Part shown: positions 46,903 to 58,650 of the stretch, in pieces | How the letters are laid out: each line of letters starts with the position of its first letter | Numbering within the stretch: the stretch's first letter is position 1 | The notes under the pieces: model-generated | Told to the model about the DNA's origin: nothing | Databases searched by the model: none | Seen by the model: the letters and a program-made list of their open reading frames with translations, nothing else | NCBI GenBank assembly: GCA_948470475.1 | Contig: OX419336.1 | Coordinates: 37,038,872 to 37,102,871, forward strand | Source of the DNA: Galaxea fascicularis | Lineage: Eukaryota; Cnidaria; Anthozoa; Scleractinia; Euphylliidae | Direction: 5' to 3' | Length of the DNA: 64,000 nucleotides | Made by a program: the position numbers and the translations under genes

Positions 46903-47042
46903 GAGGGGCTGGGAGAATTCTCGACAGTTATGCAAACCCTCGACTTCGTCTCGGGTTTGCATAACTGTCTCGAATTCTCCCAACCCGCTCTCGTGTTTAT
47001 ATCAGGCTATGCAAACACGGAAAACGTTTTCTATTGCTTAAA
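46850..47042. mobile_element. palindromic MITE, ~190 bp
   Basis: AGCAATAGAAAAC ... GTTTGCATAGCCTGATATAA ... is followed by the inverted copy ending GTTTTCTATTGCT, with a short centre at about 46945-46955. Non-coding. Confidence 0.75.
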
Positions 47043-49342
47043 TAGATTCAGCCTCGTTTTCATCCTGCGTGAACATCCCTTTTTATTTATGCAAACTAAC
47101 CAATCGCATGTCATCAGTGTATTTCCGACTTTAAATATTAATTTCCAATATTTACTCCTCTGGCTTAAGTTTTTGACTTGATACGCACAGTTCGTGGTTT
47201 ATCGTAACGCAATTTCTCATGTGGGTTCAACGAATCAATTAGAGGTAGGGATGGTCATCTTTTATCGAAGGAATGCTTTTTTCCTTCCTCGTCTACCGCA
47301 GGTAAATGCAATTTTCACCAGTATTTTCGTGGAAACGGAAGCTGGCTTTAATGCTTTATGCTTTTATAATATAGGAGAAGACTGTTATTCTCAGCCGAAA
47401 AAAAACTCCCGAATTGATTGAAGCAGATTCTCGGTCTCGACTAATCTACATTATTGACGGAATATGTGGGAATTGCTAAGGCATGTCTCAGTGTTATGAA
47501 AATAAGTTTGTTCTTTGCGACAGCTTGTCGTGAGAATGGTTTATGGACGCTTTTTTTCAAGTTACGAAAATTTATATACTGTCTTTAAAGTTAGCTTTAT
47601 ATCTCTGAAATTGTTCGCGCAGTCGGCTCGAGAATAAAGAAATTAAAAGTTGTAGAAATTCATAAATTCATGCCGGGGAAAATAAAACTTGTGAAAGACA
47701 ATTTCTTGGAGAAGTAACGACAATTGTCCAGGTATCCTGTTAAGAGAATTTCTTATCTTGGAAAGCTGTAACACTACGAAAATGAAAGGAAAAAAATGAA
47801 AGACAAAAACGGGCGGCCAACAGAAGAAACAAAAAAAAAAGTTGTAAAGCTTGTGTTTTATCTATGTGATTGCCAAATTTAGCCAGTTGTGTTTACGAAA
47901 TTAATCCATTCAAGCTGGTGACAAAAGGTTTTATGTTCTTGAATGTGAAAACACAAGGCGAAACGTGACTGAAATATTAACATTCTCGCATTAACTGCTT
48001 ATTAAATATTGACACGCGAAAACTTTGAACCGAATACGGTCAGCATAAATCACGCACACAATGGCGTTTTTACTGAGGTTCCACAAAGATTTCTGTGGAT
48101 GCCTTCCTATTTATATTGCACCTTGAGATAATAAGCTTAGTTTGTGAGTAAATGTAGGCACGATATTTCGCTGATTTACATTTCATGTTGTTATTCATTT
48201 GTGACGATGTAAACATAGTTATCGTTGGCTTTGGCGCAATACAAATACAATAGGATTTGAATGGCAAACAAAACCAAGAGGAAGTTTATCGAACGGTTAA
48301 CTAATATGAAGAAATCAAGTTTCCTTTAAAGTCTACGATGTGGATATTGTGTGGCAGGAAAAATTTAACATCAAAGATCGTTGAAAGGATTTTTTTTATT
48401 TTGGTAAGTTTTCTTCCGAGTACTTCTGCAAGCCAATACTGGTAATTTAATTCTGTAGATTTTATCTTCATATAGTGTTCATACAACGGGTATTTTAATA
48501 TCATGTCAAGGGATTAAAATTCAGAGCTAAGAAAATGATGGTCCTCTAGCTTCCTGACTTGATTAGGTCTGCTGCAATCGAAGCCATCGTGATAAGAGAA
48601 TTGTCTCTTGCCTGACTAGAGTTTAGAAGATCTACAATATGAGCTAACAGTGGCGATAAGGCTGAGATTAGACGATTCCCATGAAATGGCACGCAAAATT
48701 GAAAAGTTGAAGCTGATAACCTAACAATCATATTCAGCTTCGTCCTTCAAAACGTTTAGTTTTTCTATATGTGAACACCAAGAACCACTGAATGCTAATG
48801 TATTCAGTCATCCCTTTTTGTAAACAATGAAGCACTCAACGCGGTTCACTCGTAAAATTGTTAAAGTCGCCACTTTAGCGTATTTGATTTTATATGTTGA
48901 CTTCGGTTTTTAACTCTTCGGCTATTAGAATTAGGCGCCATGACAACCAGCGCTGTATCAAAATAATTTTGGACTTAAATAAGAATTTTACTCGATAAAC
49001 GCCCCTTACTTGCTATGTATTTGTCAAGTCGTCCACATACAAATGTCACTCTGATCTAACAATGAACTATACGAAAAACAGTTTATCAGGTGAGTGAAAA
49101 TAGGGCTCGAAACTACTCGCTGGCGATCATATAAAAGTCAGCTGGGAAGAAGCTAAACACTCTGTCTTCTTTCCCTTGTAATTATATGCAACCTTTTTAT
49201 AGGAAAAGGAATACATAGCAGTCAGTGGCTATTTTAAGTTATCCTCCTCGGCTGAGTTTTCGATTCACGAGTGCCGTACGGTCAACTGTTTTAAATTAAG
49301 CGTGGCCTTTCCTTTACTGTTTGTTGTCAGTCGTGCTTGGTA
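47043..49342. other. non-coding stretch, 2.3 kb
   Basis: AT-rich, no supported exon. A segment at about 49021-49089 ends in a good donor (CAG|GTGAGTG) and is open in one frame, but has no homology, so it is not called. Confidence 0.4.
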
Positions 49343-49507
49343 TATGTAATCGCAAGTGCCCTCGGGCAATGAAGGATTAATTTCACTTGTATTTCCAAAG
49401 TTTTCCCAATTACCCTCGTCGCTTCGCGACTCGGGCAATTTTGGGAAAACTTTGAAAAAACGCGTGAAATTAATCCGTAATTGCCCTCGGGCCCATGCGA
49501 TTACATA
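49343..49507. mobile_element. palindromic MITE, 165 bp
   Basis: TATGTAATCGC ... GCGATTACATA with TA flanks. The arms share GCCCTCGGGCAAT and GGATTAATTTCAC (inverted), and the centre is CGTCGCTTCGCGACTCG. It is followed almost immediately by the next MITE. Confidence 0.75.
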
Positions 49508-49515
49508 TACTAATA

Positions 49516-49742
49516 GGGACCTTTAGATCTGAGTACGAGTACAAGATCGAGTACGAGTACGAAATTCTAATTTCAAACATGTAACCTCCCTAAACCCACA
49601 CTCCTCCTTGTTGCTTCCCAGTAGATCAGGAGATTATAGAAACAAGATTGATGTCACTAGTGGTCATCTGAAGCACGCGAACAGGATTTGAAAAGTCGTA
49701 CTCGTGCTCAATCTCGTACTCGTACTTAAATCTAAAGGTCCC
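49516..49742. mobile_element. MITE with GAGTACGAGTACGA motifs, 227 bp
   Basis: TIRs GGGACCTTTAGATC(T) and its inverted copy with TA flanks. Subterminal GAGTACGAGTAC repeats on the left and CGTACTCGTACT on the right. Confidence 0.75.
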
Positions 49743-49744
49743 TA

Positions 49745-51932
49745 ATACATGTATGAGGCCGGGGTGAATAGGTTCGCGGATCGACGGATTTGGCTAAAAA
49801 TGTTGCTCGGTTTTCGGATTCTGAGGATATATTTTCCAGATTGACGGATTTTAAAACCTCAGTGGATCACGGATTTCTTCCGGCAATAGTTCAGCACGGA
49901 TTGTGGATTTTGTTCGTTTTGAAGTACGGATCGTGGAACTTACATGAGTTAGACATTTCTTTTTTGAGTTTTTTAATGTTTTTTCTTTACATTTTTTTAA
50001 AAATGTTTTTACTAAAAACTAGCGAGTAACACACAGCAACAAATCTTGTTAACTTTGTTAGTACTTTATTATCCGACTGGTTTTGTCTGCTAACACAAAC
50101 GCATGGTTCTAATGCATGGTTCAAACTTCTTTTATCAATCTTGTTAAATCCCTGATAAAGTCTCAGTGAGGTCAGTGATCAGACAAAACCAGGCCGATAA
50201 CAAACAAAAGTCAAGAGAGGACCTCTCTTGACAAAGTTTACACAAAGCTTTCAAATCTCACGCATATTGAGCGCCACGGTGAGACTCATGCAAACGAATG
50301 AAATCTTAAGCTCTCATGCTGAAGCTATTATTTCTCACGCATTTAAGGTTTTTAATTTAAACAGTTTATTTTGAGGTAGAAAATTGCTGCTTAAGTACAG
50401 TGACTACATCATGGACCAACATTCTGGAAATACCTTACTCCATGTTCTCTTTGTACCGGCTTTGAACACTTTCCAACAGTGGCAATTCTCGAGCACAGGG
50501 CCTTCCCTACACTGGTCAATGGGTTGACTGACTATTGCACATGCTTACATGCTAATCACAGACCAGTAACGTAGACTCTGTTCAGTAATATTAGTCCAGT
50601 GAGAAGAACAAGGTTTTCTGAGCCTGCAAGAACGAGCATCCCCACCAAACCACTTTTTTTTTTACAGAAAACCGCTGACCCACAACCTGGTTCTGGCCAT
50701 TGCTGTCCAAGTTCTCAACAGCTACTTTTGATGGGCCACGTTTCCCCTCAGAATAAAGGAAAAGATTTCTTAGCTACCTTAATTTTTCAAAATTTTCTGG
50801 GGGAGCACGCCCCCAGAACCCCCCTCCCCCCAAGAGAGGCCAGTGATGCCTTAAATACAGACGGCTACGCCATCAAAAATCTCACTCTTTCAGAACAAAT
50901 CAATTAGAGAGCTCTTTGACAAAATCTGTTGCTGCGTGTTGCTCATTAATTCAGTTTTAATAATAAAAAAAGACTTTCAAAAGTAAAATATAAAAAAATA
51001 ATAAAATATTTATTTAACGTCAGTGAATGTTCAAAGATGCTTACGTCTCTAACAGTACTGCAAGGCTTGCGGATTCGGAGTTACAAAAAATATATATATC
51101 AACGGATTGGCGGATTTTTCTACAAATTAGCACGGATCGACGGATTTGCTGACCCCTGTTCACCTCCCTCGTGTATGTAGGACCCTCATATTCATGTTTG
51201 TATCATGAAAATAGTCATTACGACCATTGAAACGGGTGGAGGCAACTGGGCAGTTCTTTCTAGTAATGATGCTCCCCTTTTAACACTGAATAGCCTGCGT
51301 TGGTACGTAGGCTAATATGAAAATTATTAAACACGTGCACATGTACACAAATATAGCAGTGAATATTGTCGTCATTCCATCAAAATGGCTCTCGGTAACC
51401 ACTACAATCACGATCAACGTGAGATGTAAGACTTAACTATATAAAACATATAGACAAATTGGCTAAATAAAAACTTCTTAGAGTATTAGAATCCCTCCAA
51501 ATGGCACGGCTCTAAAATTAGCTTAAGTATTTATCACGTGAACTTGCTTAGACTGAGTCAGTGAGGGAGTTCATTCCAAAGCCAAACCATGGGCTCCCGA
51601 TATAAAAAGGACCATTGGCTGGTAGCTGTTCTGAAAAGCGGAACATCTAACGTATTTGTATGTCTGGTACTGAGAGAGTGGACATCAGCTCCAACCGTAA
51701 TTATAAATGCTAATTGCACAAAATACTAGCTTATAATGTCATGCAGGTGTTCACAGAATTAACGCTGACACCAAGGCCGAGATTCGCTTGCTCTCAACGA
51801 AGTTTGTCGCGATCTGTCGCGATAATAAAACTTCTACTTCTGATTTATCAGTTTTAACGCTGAAAGACCAAGAAATAACACTGCAGAAAACCTTCTTTAT
51901 TCTGACTTTTAGAAAATATGATTTCTTTTAAG
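49745..51932. other. non-coding stretch with CGGATT-rich repeats
   Basis: ACGGATT/GGATTTT phrases recur at 49780-49930 and again at 51070-51145, suggesting the two ends of a larger degraded element of about 1.4 kb (49775-51160). No gene seen. Confidence 0.35.
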
Positions 51933-52087
51933 ACCGGTCGTTGCCACATTTTGGGTGCCTTGATAAGAAGTTTGCGGACGAACGGTTGAGTGGAAGAGGA
52001 GGACATTGTCAAAAGGTTGAGATGGAGATGGGGGTGAAAGAACTTTCCAATCGTACAATGCCCGATCCATCAAACGTTCTCGGTAAG
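51933..52087 (+). other. candidate extracellular exon, phase 1-1
   Basis: An open segment bounded by an acceptor (TTCTTTTAAG) and a strong donor (GTAAGT), phase 1 at both ends, the same phase as the TM exon at 54911. It encodes 51-52 residues with two cysteines and GVKELSNRTMPDPSN, which faintly resembles the start of an F5/8C (discoidin) domain. No partner exon found. It may be an upstream exon of the 54911-56864 gene, or chance. Confidence 0.25.
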
Positions 52088-53540
52088 TGGTTAGTGATAC
52101 TAAGCAAAATAATCACTTTGCTTAGGACAAATTGAACAAGAACATGGTTTTCAGCAGTAAACAGTAGACAGACTCAGTGAGGGAACTTCCGTCGACCGGC
52201 CTCAAAGCACAACGATGCTGACCAATTGTTCCTCGAACGACGCCTAAAATACAGTTCCAGCAATAAGGACAATGACTGATTTGGGAACGAATCAGCGACC
52301 TGATGACAGTTCAGGTCTGAAACAAAATTGACAATTTTGGGTTTGTCCCGTTAAGTGTCTACAATGTTGGGAGAAGGGAAAAAATTACAATGATGCAACC
52401 GCTTCCGACACGTGCGAGTTTTTCCACGACATGATTAATTCAAGCGTGGCTCACTGTAAAACCTACCAAAAGGTTTACTCACTGGGCAAGTTTGCACGTG
52501 ACTGAAAACCCACTCTAAATTCCCTTTATACTTTATTCTTTGCAAGTTTCTCGGTTTTCTTCGCCGTCCACAATTTTCACATCTGGAGCAGGTGTGTTAA
52601 ATGGAAAGGCGAAAAATTGTCTGCAAAATTCTGAACAATGTAAACAGTGAATATAGTTTTCTGCCTTGCAATTGTCATCTCTGTGGCTATTTATTTTTGG
52701 AGTGCTAGATACCTTTTTCTGACAGACACCATTTGAGCCATTTATTGCATTTAACTTTGGCCCTTCAATACGACAGCGGTTATGGTTTTATACCTGATTA
52801 CAGATAGATGGTTGTTCTTCAACAACGGAAAGTAACATCACGCACAATTCTCGTCCAATTACTATAATTTATCAGGGTGGGATTACAGAATATTTGAATT
52901 AATACAATAACAATAAGGAAAATCACTGGCTATGTAGATTCGACGTTATCTTAATTCTTAATATTCGGAAAAATGAGCACTGGCGAGTTAAGAAACATAT
53001 AACCTCGTTTTCAACTGCTTTTCCAGAATTTTGCTATTTGAATTAATTTCTGCTAATTCTTTACTGTAAATGAAAATGAAAACCATACCTGTAAAAAGCA
53101 GCAATTGTCCACTAGCAAACGATGCATCTGCTTTCTCTTGAACCTTAAATTAAAACTTCTTGACTAGGAATCTAATTACCTGTTTGAAATTTTCTTTATT
53201 AATTGCAACTAATTGTGGAGTTGATTTGTGCGTGTTTGAGACATTTCGTCTCCCTATATTTTGGTAAAATACACCTGATGTTCAGTAGTTATTTCTTTGG
53301 ATGATGACTTGATGAGAAGTTCGGGTTTCTCATCCCTGTCTGTGTCTTGTGTGACATCTTTTAGGTGCTCATAGAACAGTAATATGGGAGTTAAAATGGA
53401 AGGGAAATAAAAAAATCTCCCCTCTGGCGACGCCTGCTCAACCGTGATTTTGGTTCCTATAGAAAACTGTTATGCTATAGTTCTTCGATTTCTCCGGCAT
53501 TCCTGCTCTGTCTTGATGGTATTACCATACTACAAATGAA
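52088..53540. other. non-coding stretch, 1.45 kb
   Basis: No supported exon or bounded repeat. If the gene at 54911 has upstream ectodomain exons they should lie here or further left, but I could not identify CUB or LamG signatures. Confidence 0.35.
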
Positions 53541-53640
53541 CAAAGGGGGTAGTTTCTAAAGAAATTGTGGTGCTGCGTCGGTGGGGGAGTTGTACACAAA
53601 ATTTGATTTTATCAATGGAATTGATAAATTTAAGGTTGTT
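53541..53640 (+). repeat. dispersed repeat GGGTAGTTTCTAAAGAAACT family, copy 3
   Basis: Starts CAAAGGGGGTAGTTTCTAAA, then GTGCTGCGTCGGTGGGGGAG and GTTGTACAC, nearly the consensus of the family, and continues GATTTTATCAATGGAATTGA. Confidence 0.8.
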
Positions 53641-54064
53641 TGGAATAGTTTTCATTTTCCCGAGACAAATTCTACAAATTATTTTCTAAATTATGTTTGG
53701 TTCATCGTATCACTATGAAATTTGGCATAGAAATAAAAGAAACATCTTAGATTCATTACATGACATTTATTTCAGAAAAGCTGTTACCATGACAACCATG
53801 TGACGCATTCAGTTGACTCCCTAAAATCGAAATCTTTTATCTTATTTAAAAACAGGTCGGTGAAATCTTCTAAACTTCTATATTGCATCTTACTAGCAAT
53901 GATCTTCAAAATATTTCAGTTCAAAAATAAAATAAATAAAAGTCGTAGATTTTAGGCCAAAGATTGTAGTGTTCTTACGTGGGACGACTAACTTTGTTGG
54001 TACCTCTCAAGCACTTCACATTATTACGTACGACGAACAAGTCACTTATATATCCCGGTAACAT

Positions 54065-54665
54065 ACCGTTTACAGCTTAAAAAATTAATATGGCAATGTT
54101 CTGTAGGCGACAATTGGACAAAGTTAAGCCGCAGTCATCATCACCATGAAGGGGCACCCGTTTGTTGTAGACACACCTTAGAGCTCTCACATAAAGCCTT
54201 TTCAGCTTCTGCTTATCAGACTCATTACAATTATTCCAGATCGCAGAACAGTAAGTAAAATAAGACATTACATACGAGTTGTAGAGGCACATCTTCGAAG
54301 AGATTGAAACGGCGTATTCTTTAGCCTGCTCAAAACGTCTAACTGATTTCCATTGGTCTACGATAGGAACCTGTACATCACTAATGCTAAAGGAAAGATC
54401 GCAAGGATAGTTTTTTGTAAGAATAATACATTTACATTTCTCGGGATTGAGCACTAGCTTATTATCGTCAAACCAACGACTCGTAACAGCTAGATCGCCA
54501 TCGATTACAGACTTTACCACCTCAGGGTCGCGATCACTAAAATAAATTTGGTTATCATCAGCATAGTTGGACAAATTAGCACGATTAATAAAATAGAACA
54601 GATCATTAAGAAAAATATTAAAAAGGAGGGGCCCTAACACCGATCCCTGAGGTACAACCTTAGAA
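54065..54665 (-). mobile_element. truncated LINE-type reverse transcriptase
   Basis: On the minus strand the frame opens VPQGSVLGPLLFNIFLNDL and has the catalytic motif YADDNQIY, then LNPEKCKCIIL: conserved blocks of a non-LTR retrotransposon RT. The thumb-side part that should follow VPIVDQ is shortened, and no endonuclease or N-terminal RT blocks are present, so this is a dead 5'-truncated fragment. It lies 250 bp upstream of the TM exon at 54911, on the opposite strand. Confidence 0.85.
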
Positions 54666-54910
54666 AAAACAACAACAATAAAGTTGTGTCACTTTTGATA
54701 TCCAGCGTTTAAAGCGCACTGCAAAATGTTATTTAAAATGCTGTGATTTTAAAAGACTCCTCATATTCATTAACCTTAAGCTAAAACCAGCAGTATAGTG
54801 GTTGAAAACGCTGCAATCCAAATCTAAGTGACTAAATCAGAAAACAAACGGTTAATTCATGCATCATTTCCAACCACGATGGGTGACTAATATTATGTTT
54901 GCCGTTTCAG

Positions 54911-56864
54911 ATAATACTGGAAACAAAGAGACAGTAGAGGTCGGAGTAATCGTGATAGGCCTATGTAGTATCTGCTTAGTGGCATGCGCACTAGTCTTCC
55001 TACAGCTCCGATCAAACAATAGACGCCTTAGGGAAAACCGCCAAAGATCAGCTAACTCGGACGGACGGTCAGGTGATCAGACACGTGATCCGCTTGATAT
55101 AGAGGCACCGCCCTCATATGACGCAGGTACGATTTTTGTTCGATTGTTTTCACCTGTTGACGTTGTATGACTATCGACCTCATCAAAACTTTATAAAACG
55201 GACACAACAACTCTCAACATTGTTGGGAGTTGTTGGTCCGCCAGATGTTGGATCATCTTGGCAGTGGCGTGTAACAACTTGCAACAAAGTGGAGACACGC
55301 AATGTATAACGGAAAGGATACGACTTATAAGACTTTGTAAACTTACAATTCGGCTGCCATCTCCATGGAGACCATATGTAATGCGCGTGCGTTGCCCCAA
55401 CAATGTTGGATGAATTGTACAAACGGGTACAATATTGTTGTGCTGCGCTTTAGTGATCACGGAACAAAAGAAATCTTGGAAATCGTTGACTCAAACGTTT
55501 GACCAGTTTCAAAGCTGTAATTAGATGGTATTTGCCTATTGACAAAATCCTCCGTATGCCCCAGCTGTTAAGACAACAAGATTTTAGGTTTCGTTCTGTT
55601 TATGATGTTGTCCGGTTACGGTTGTACTTTATCCCTTCGATTCTTAGACTATACTCTTATGAAATAACTCTTATAATCTTATACAATTCAGTTTTTGGAC
55701 TGTATTTTCAAGTCTTGTGAGTAAACAATTAAAAAAAAAAAAACAATACCCCTACAGGGGTTCCGTTCTGTGGAATACAATTTTGAGGCACGATAGGGGA
55801 TTCTGGGACGTATGTCACAAGGGACGGTACCAAAGAGAGTGGGCAAAAATGGAATTTTCAGGGATTTTAAATTTAATATGACCTTAGCCTCAACGGCTAA
55901 CTTTACATGAATGCTGTACTGTATTGTATTTTATTGTATATTATTGTATTTTGATTAGTTGTAAAACAAGTCGATTTTATCATTTGTTAGTTGATTTTTA
56001 CCCCACAACCCCAAGCTGCATAGCTTTAAAGTTTCTGATCGTGGATAAATAAAGGCTATGTAGGTATGTTTGTATTCATTTTCATTTTCCACTAAGAGAT
56101 AGGCTACCGAAATGTTGCTTACGCGATCTAAAGGAGTACCTATCATTCCTTCTAATTAGTATGCTGTCTGCTAATAATTGCGGGATTATAATGCAACTGA
56201 TTTTTAAATTGATTTTTCAGTAATCCGTTCTCCGCACTTGTACCCACCTTCCAGACGGAACTCCATGACGCTTGATGTCTCGGAGACAAGACGAAGCTCA
56301 GACTTTAGTACCTTCAGCTTGTCTCTGCAAAGTCCACGCTTTGTTCATCAGCCTCGCCAGCCACCGAGGGAAGCGTTCGAGGATAACCTGTCTGTGTACT
56401 CAGACACTCAACTGGCAGGAAACCAAGCTGAAGACACTGAAGAGCCCCCGCCTCCTTATCCTGGAAATATTGTAATGATATCTCCACGCAATGCTCGTTC
56501 AATGGATTATATTTGCAATCGCCATTCGAGCACCGCGGGACAAAGAACAAGAAATCATGAGAACGAACTCGAAGTACACAGTGAGAATGCACATTGTCCA
56601 GATGGAAGTAGTGGAAGGGCATCACGGTCAAGTGAAAGACATGTTGCCTGTCCGAGCAGAAATCACGTGGTTAACGCATGGAGTGATACGGAAGGTAGAA
56701 CTTCACGTAACCAGAGAACCGAAGCATGCACAACACACGGCTGTCATTCAAATGCTAACACGAGAAACATTCGCATTTCGCATTCATCACGAGGGCCTCA
56801 GGAAGCAGCATCCACTACTCAAACATCCAGACCTGAAATTCTTCAGGATTTGGAAAGTTCATAA
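54911..56864 (+). CDS. C-terminal exons of a PY-tail type I membrane protein (paralogue)
   Basis: Two exons, 54911-55126 and 56221-56864, both entered in phase 1. The first encodes a TM helix (VEVGVIVIGLCSICLVACAL...), basic RRLRENRQR and ends APPSYDAG, just before a phase-1 donor. The second begins VIRSPHLYPPSRR and has an acidic stretch leading to EEPPPPYPG, then a Ser/Arg/Thr/His-rich tail to the stop. Exon borders, the PPxYDxG end, the LYPP start and the PPYPG motif all match the LamG-CUB gene (exons 6-7), so the two are paralogues. No signal peptide or ectodomain exon is visible upstream, so the gene is 5'-incomplete, truncated by rearrangement, or has an unrecognised ectodomain. PY motifs suggest binding to WW-domain proteins such as Nedd4-type E3 ligases. 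Confidence 0.75.
55195..55470. repeat. CAACATTGTTGG-type dispersed repeat
   Basis: Inverted short phrases CAACATTGTTGGGAG (55216) and CCAACAATGTTGGAT (55398) enclose about 180 bp, within the intron of the paralogue gene. Probably a degraded MITE. Confidence 0.45.
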
Positions 56865-57290
56865 CTTTCACTTGGTTTGTCCAAGTATTGGGATTATTAC
56901 GGCGCTGAAGTAACGAAGACGGCAACGAGAAAGAAAATGTACTTTCAGCATATAAGCTTTACTTTAGGTTGTAGCTACTTTGCGATTATACTAACTCTTT
57001 CAACCTGTAAAATATCTACGAATTGTTACTTGTTTCTGTATAGCCGTCTAAATATCAAACACTGAAGTTTTACTGACGAAAAGACTTTGAAAAAATTCAA
57101 GTTCTTACCTCTCAGCGAGAGAAATTTCCGGGTTTCCTCGCAAATCTGAGGAAAAATCGTTCAATGTGGCCTATATGACGAGGTATATCAATACAATGAC
57201 AAGGAGGACAGGTATTTAGGACAGGAGAGAAAAGGAACGACACCAATCATTCGCCCAAGAATCACTGTAAAAGACTTCAATTAGTATAGG
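56865..57290. other. 3' flank of the PY-tail paralogue
   Basis: Non-coding and AT-rich. No further exon seen after the stop at 56864. Confidence 0.4.
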
Positions 57291-57297
57291 TAATCAC

Positions 57298-57333
<36 letters not shown>

Positions 57334-57438
57334 TTGTTAATTTTTTCAAAGACCACAAATTGCACGAGCCCTACGGGCTCGTGCAATTTTGTTGGTCTTT
57401 GAAATTTTGCAATTTTTTGCAATTTTGTTGGTCTTTGA

Positions 57439-57486
<48 letters not shown>

Positions 57487-57494
57487 GTGATTAC
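57291..57494. mobile_element. palindromic MITE, ~204 bp
   Basis: TAATCACATGATTTTTCTCG ... GCACG is inverted as CGAGAAAAATCATGTGATTA. The arms also share CAAATTGCACGAG and TTGGTCTTTGAAA. The centre is GCCCTACGGGC. Confidence 0.75.
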
Positions 57495-57500
57495 TTATCA

Positions 57501-57983
57501 ATAATACACTTGAAAAAATAGACTTTTTAAAAAGCTTCAGCCCATACATTGACTACTGAGGTACGCAGAAGGCATTGCCCTCGATCTTCCGAAACTTGGA
57601 GAAGCTTTGAAAATATCCGGAGATCACCGGAAGTGTTCGGGTAATCTTCGGAAATCTTCGGAAGTGTTCGGTTGATCTTCGGAATTGTTTGGGTGATCGT
57701 CGGAAATCGTCGGAAGCATTCGGGTGATCTTCGGGAGTGTTCAACGATCTTCGGAAATCTTCGTGTGGTCTTCGGAAATGTTCGGTATCCGGCAGTCTCC
57801 CAAATACACCGGTTGGTCTTCGGAAGTCTTCGAGTCTCTTCGTTTTAACTTCGGAAATCTTCGTTGTAATTTGTACTCGTGTTACACCTTTTTCCACTGG
57901 TGTTACACTTTCTGCACTTTGTTACACTTAACTGCACTGCTCTCAGCCAATCACAATCGAGTAATTTTTTCAAGTGTATTATT
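57501..57983. mobile_element. TIR element with TCTTCGGAA minisatellite, 483 bp
   Basis: AATAATACACTTGAAAAAA (57500-57518) and its inverted copy (57965-57983) bound the element. Its body from about 57585 to 57870 is a tandem array of TCTTCGGAA(A/G)T(C/G)TTCGG-like units of about 12-24 bp. The protein frames through it are repeat artefacts. Confidence 0.65.
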
Positions 57984-58650
57984 AGACTATTAACAGGTAT
58001 TAATGTGATATTTAGCAGAGGTCAGTCGGCAAATGAATGTACAGCAATGTAGACATTTAGTGAGATTATCATTGCCATAACGGTCGTTCTTTCTTTACCT
58101 CCCAATTAATAGCTATCCTGTAGTTATTCGAGAGGAAGAGGTACATAAAATTCAAATGTAATCAACAGATTGAAAAAAAAACTGAGTTGTCTTGTATATT
58201 AAGCACACGAATCGAAAGCCATGTTTACCTTTTCTATCTGCTGTTGCTAGCAATTAGGAATTAGATAATTTCACATATTTCTAGGAATTTTAGTCGTTTC
58301 GGTATTCACTTTAATTTGCCGTTGTTGTTTATTGATTATTGCACTGGTCCACATCAGCTTTAAGCTGCCAAAAATCTGACCTGCGTCAACAAACAAATTA
58401 TGTATGTATGTATGTATGTATGATTACAGCGCCATGGGCGCGGTGTGATGTGATTTGTTATTTTAACGACCAAGGGTCTTTGACGTTTTATCTATTGCTA
58501 ATGAGATTATTGGCGACATTATTCAAAAATACCGAAAGTGGAAGAAAAAATGAATAAACAAGGGCAGTGATAATATTTTCACCGAGTTTTGTAAAGGGAT
58601 GACAGTTGAAAAGAGGAAACAAATTATTTTGCGGTGTTCCGCCAGAGATA
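57984..58650. other. non-coding stretch with (TATG)n
   Basis: A TATG microsatellite lies at about 58398-58422. No gene seen. Confidence 0.4.

Noticed and set aside
57553..57993. 114- and 89-codon frames around the TCTTCGGAA array
   Set aside because: They are translations of the tandem repeat in a TIR element.
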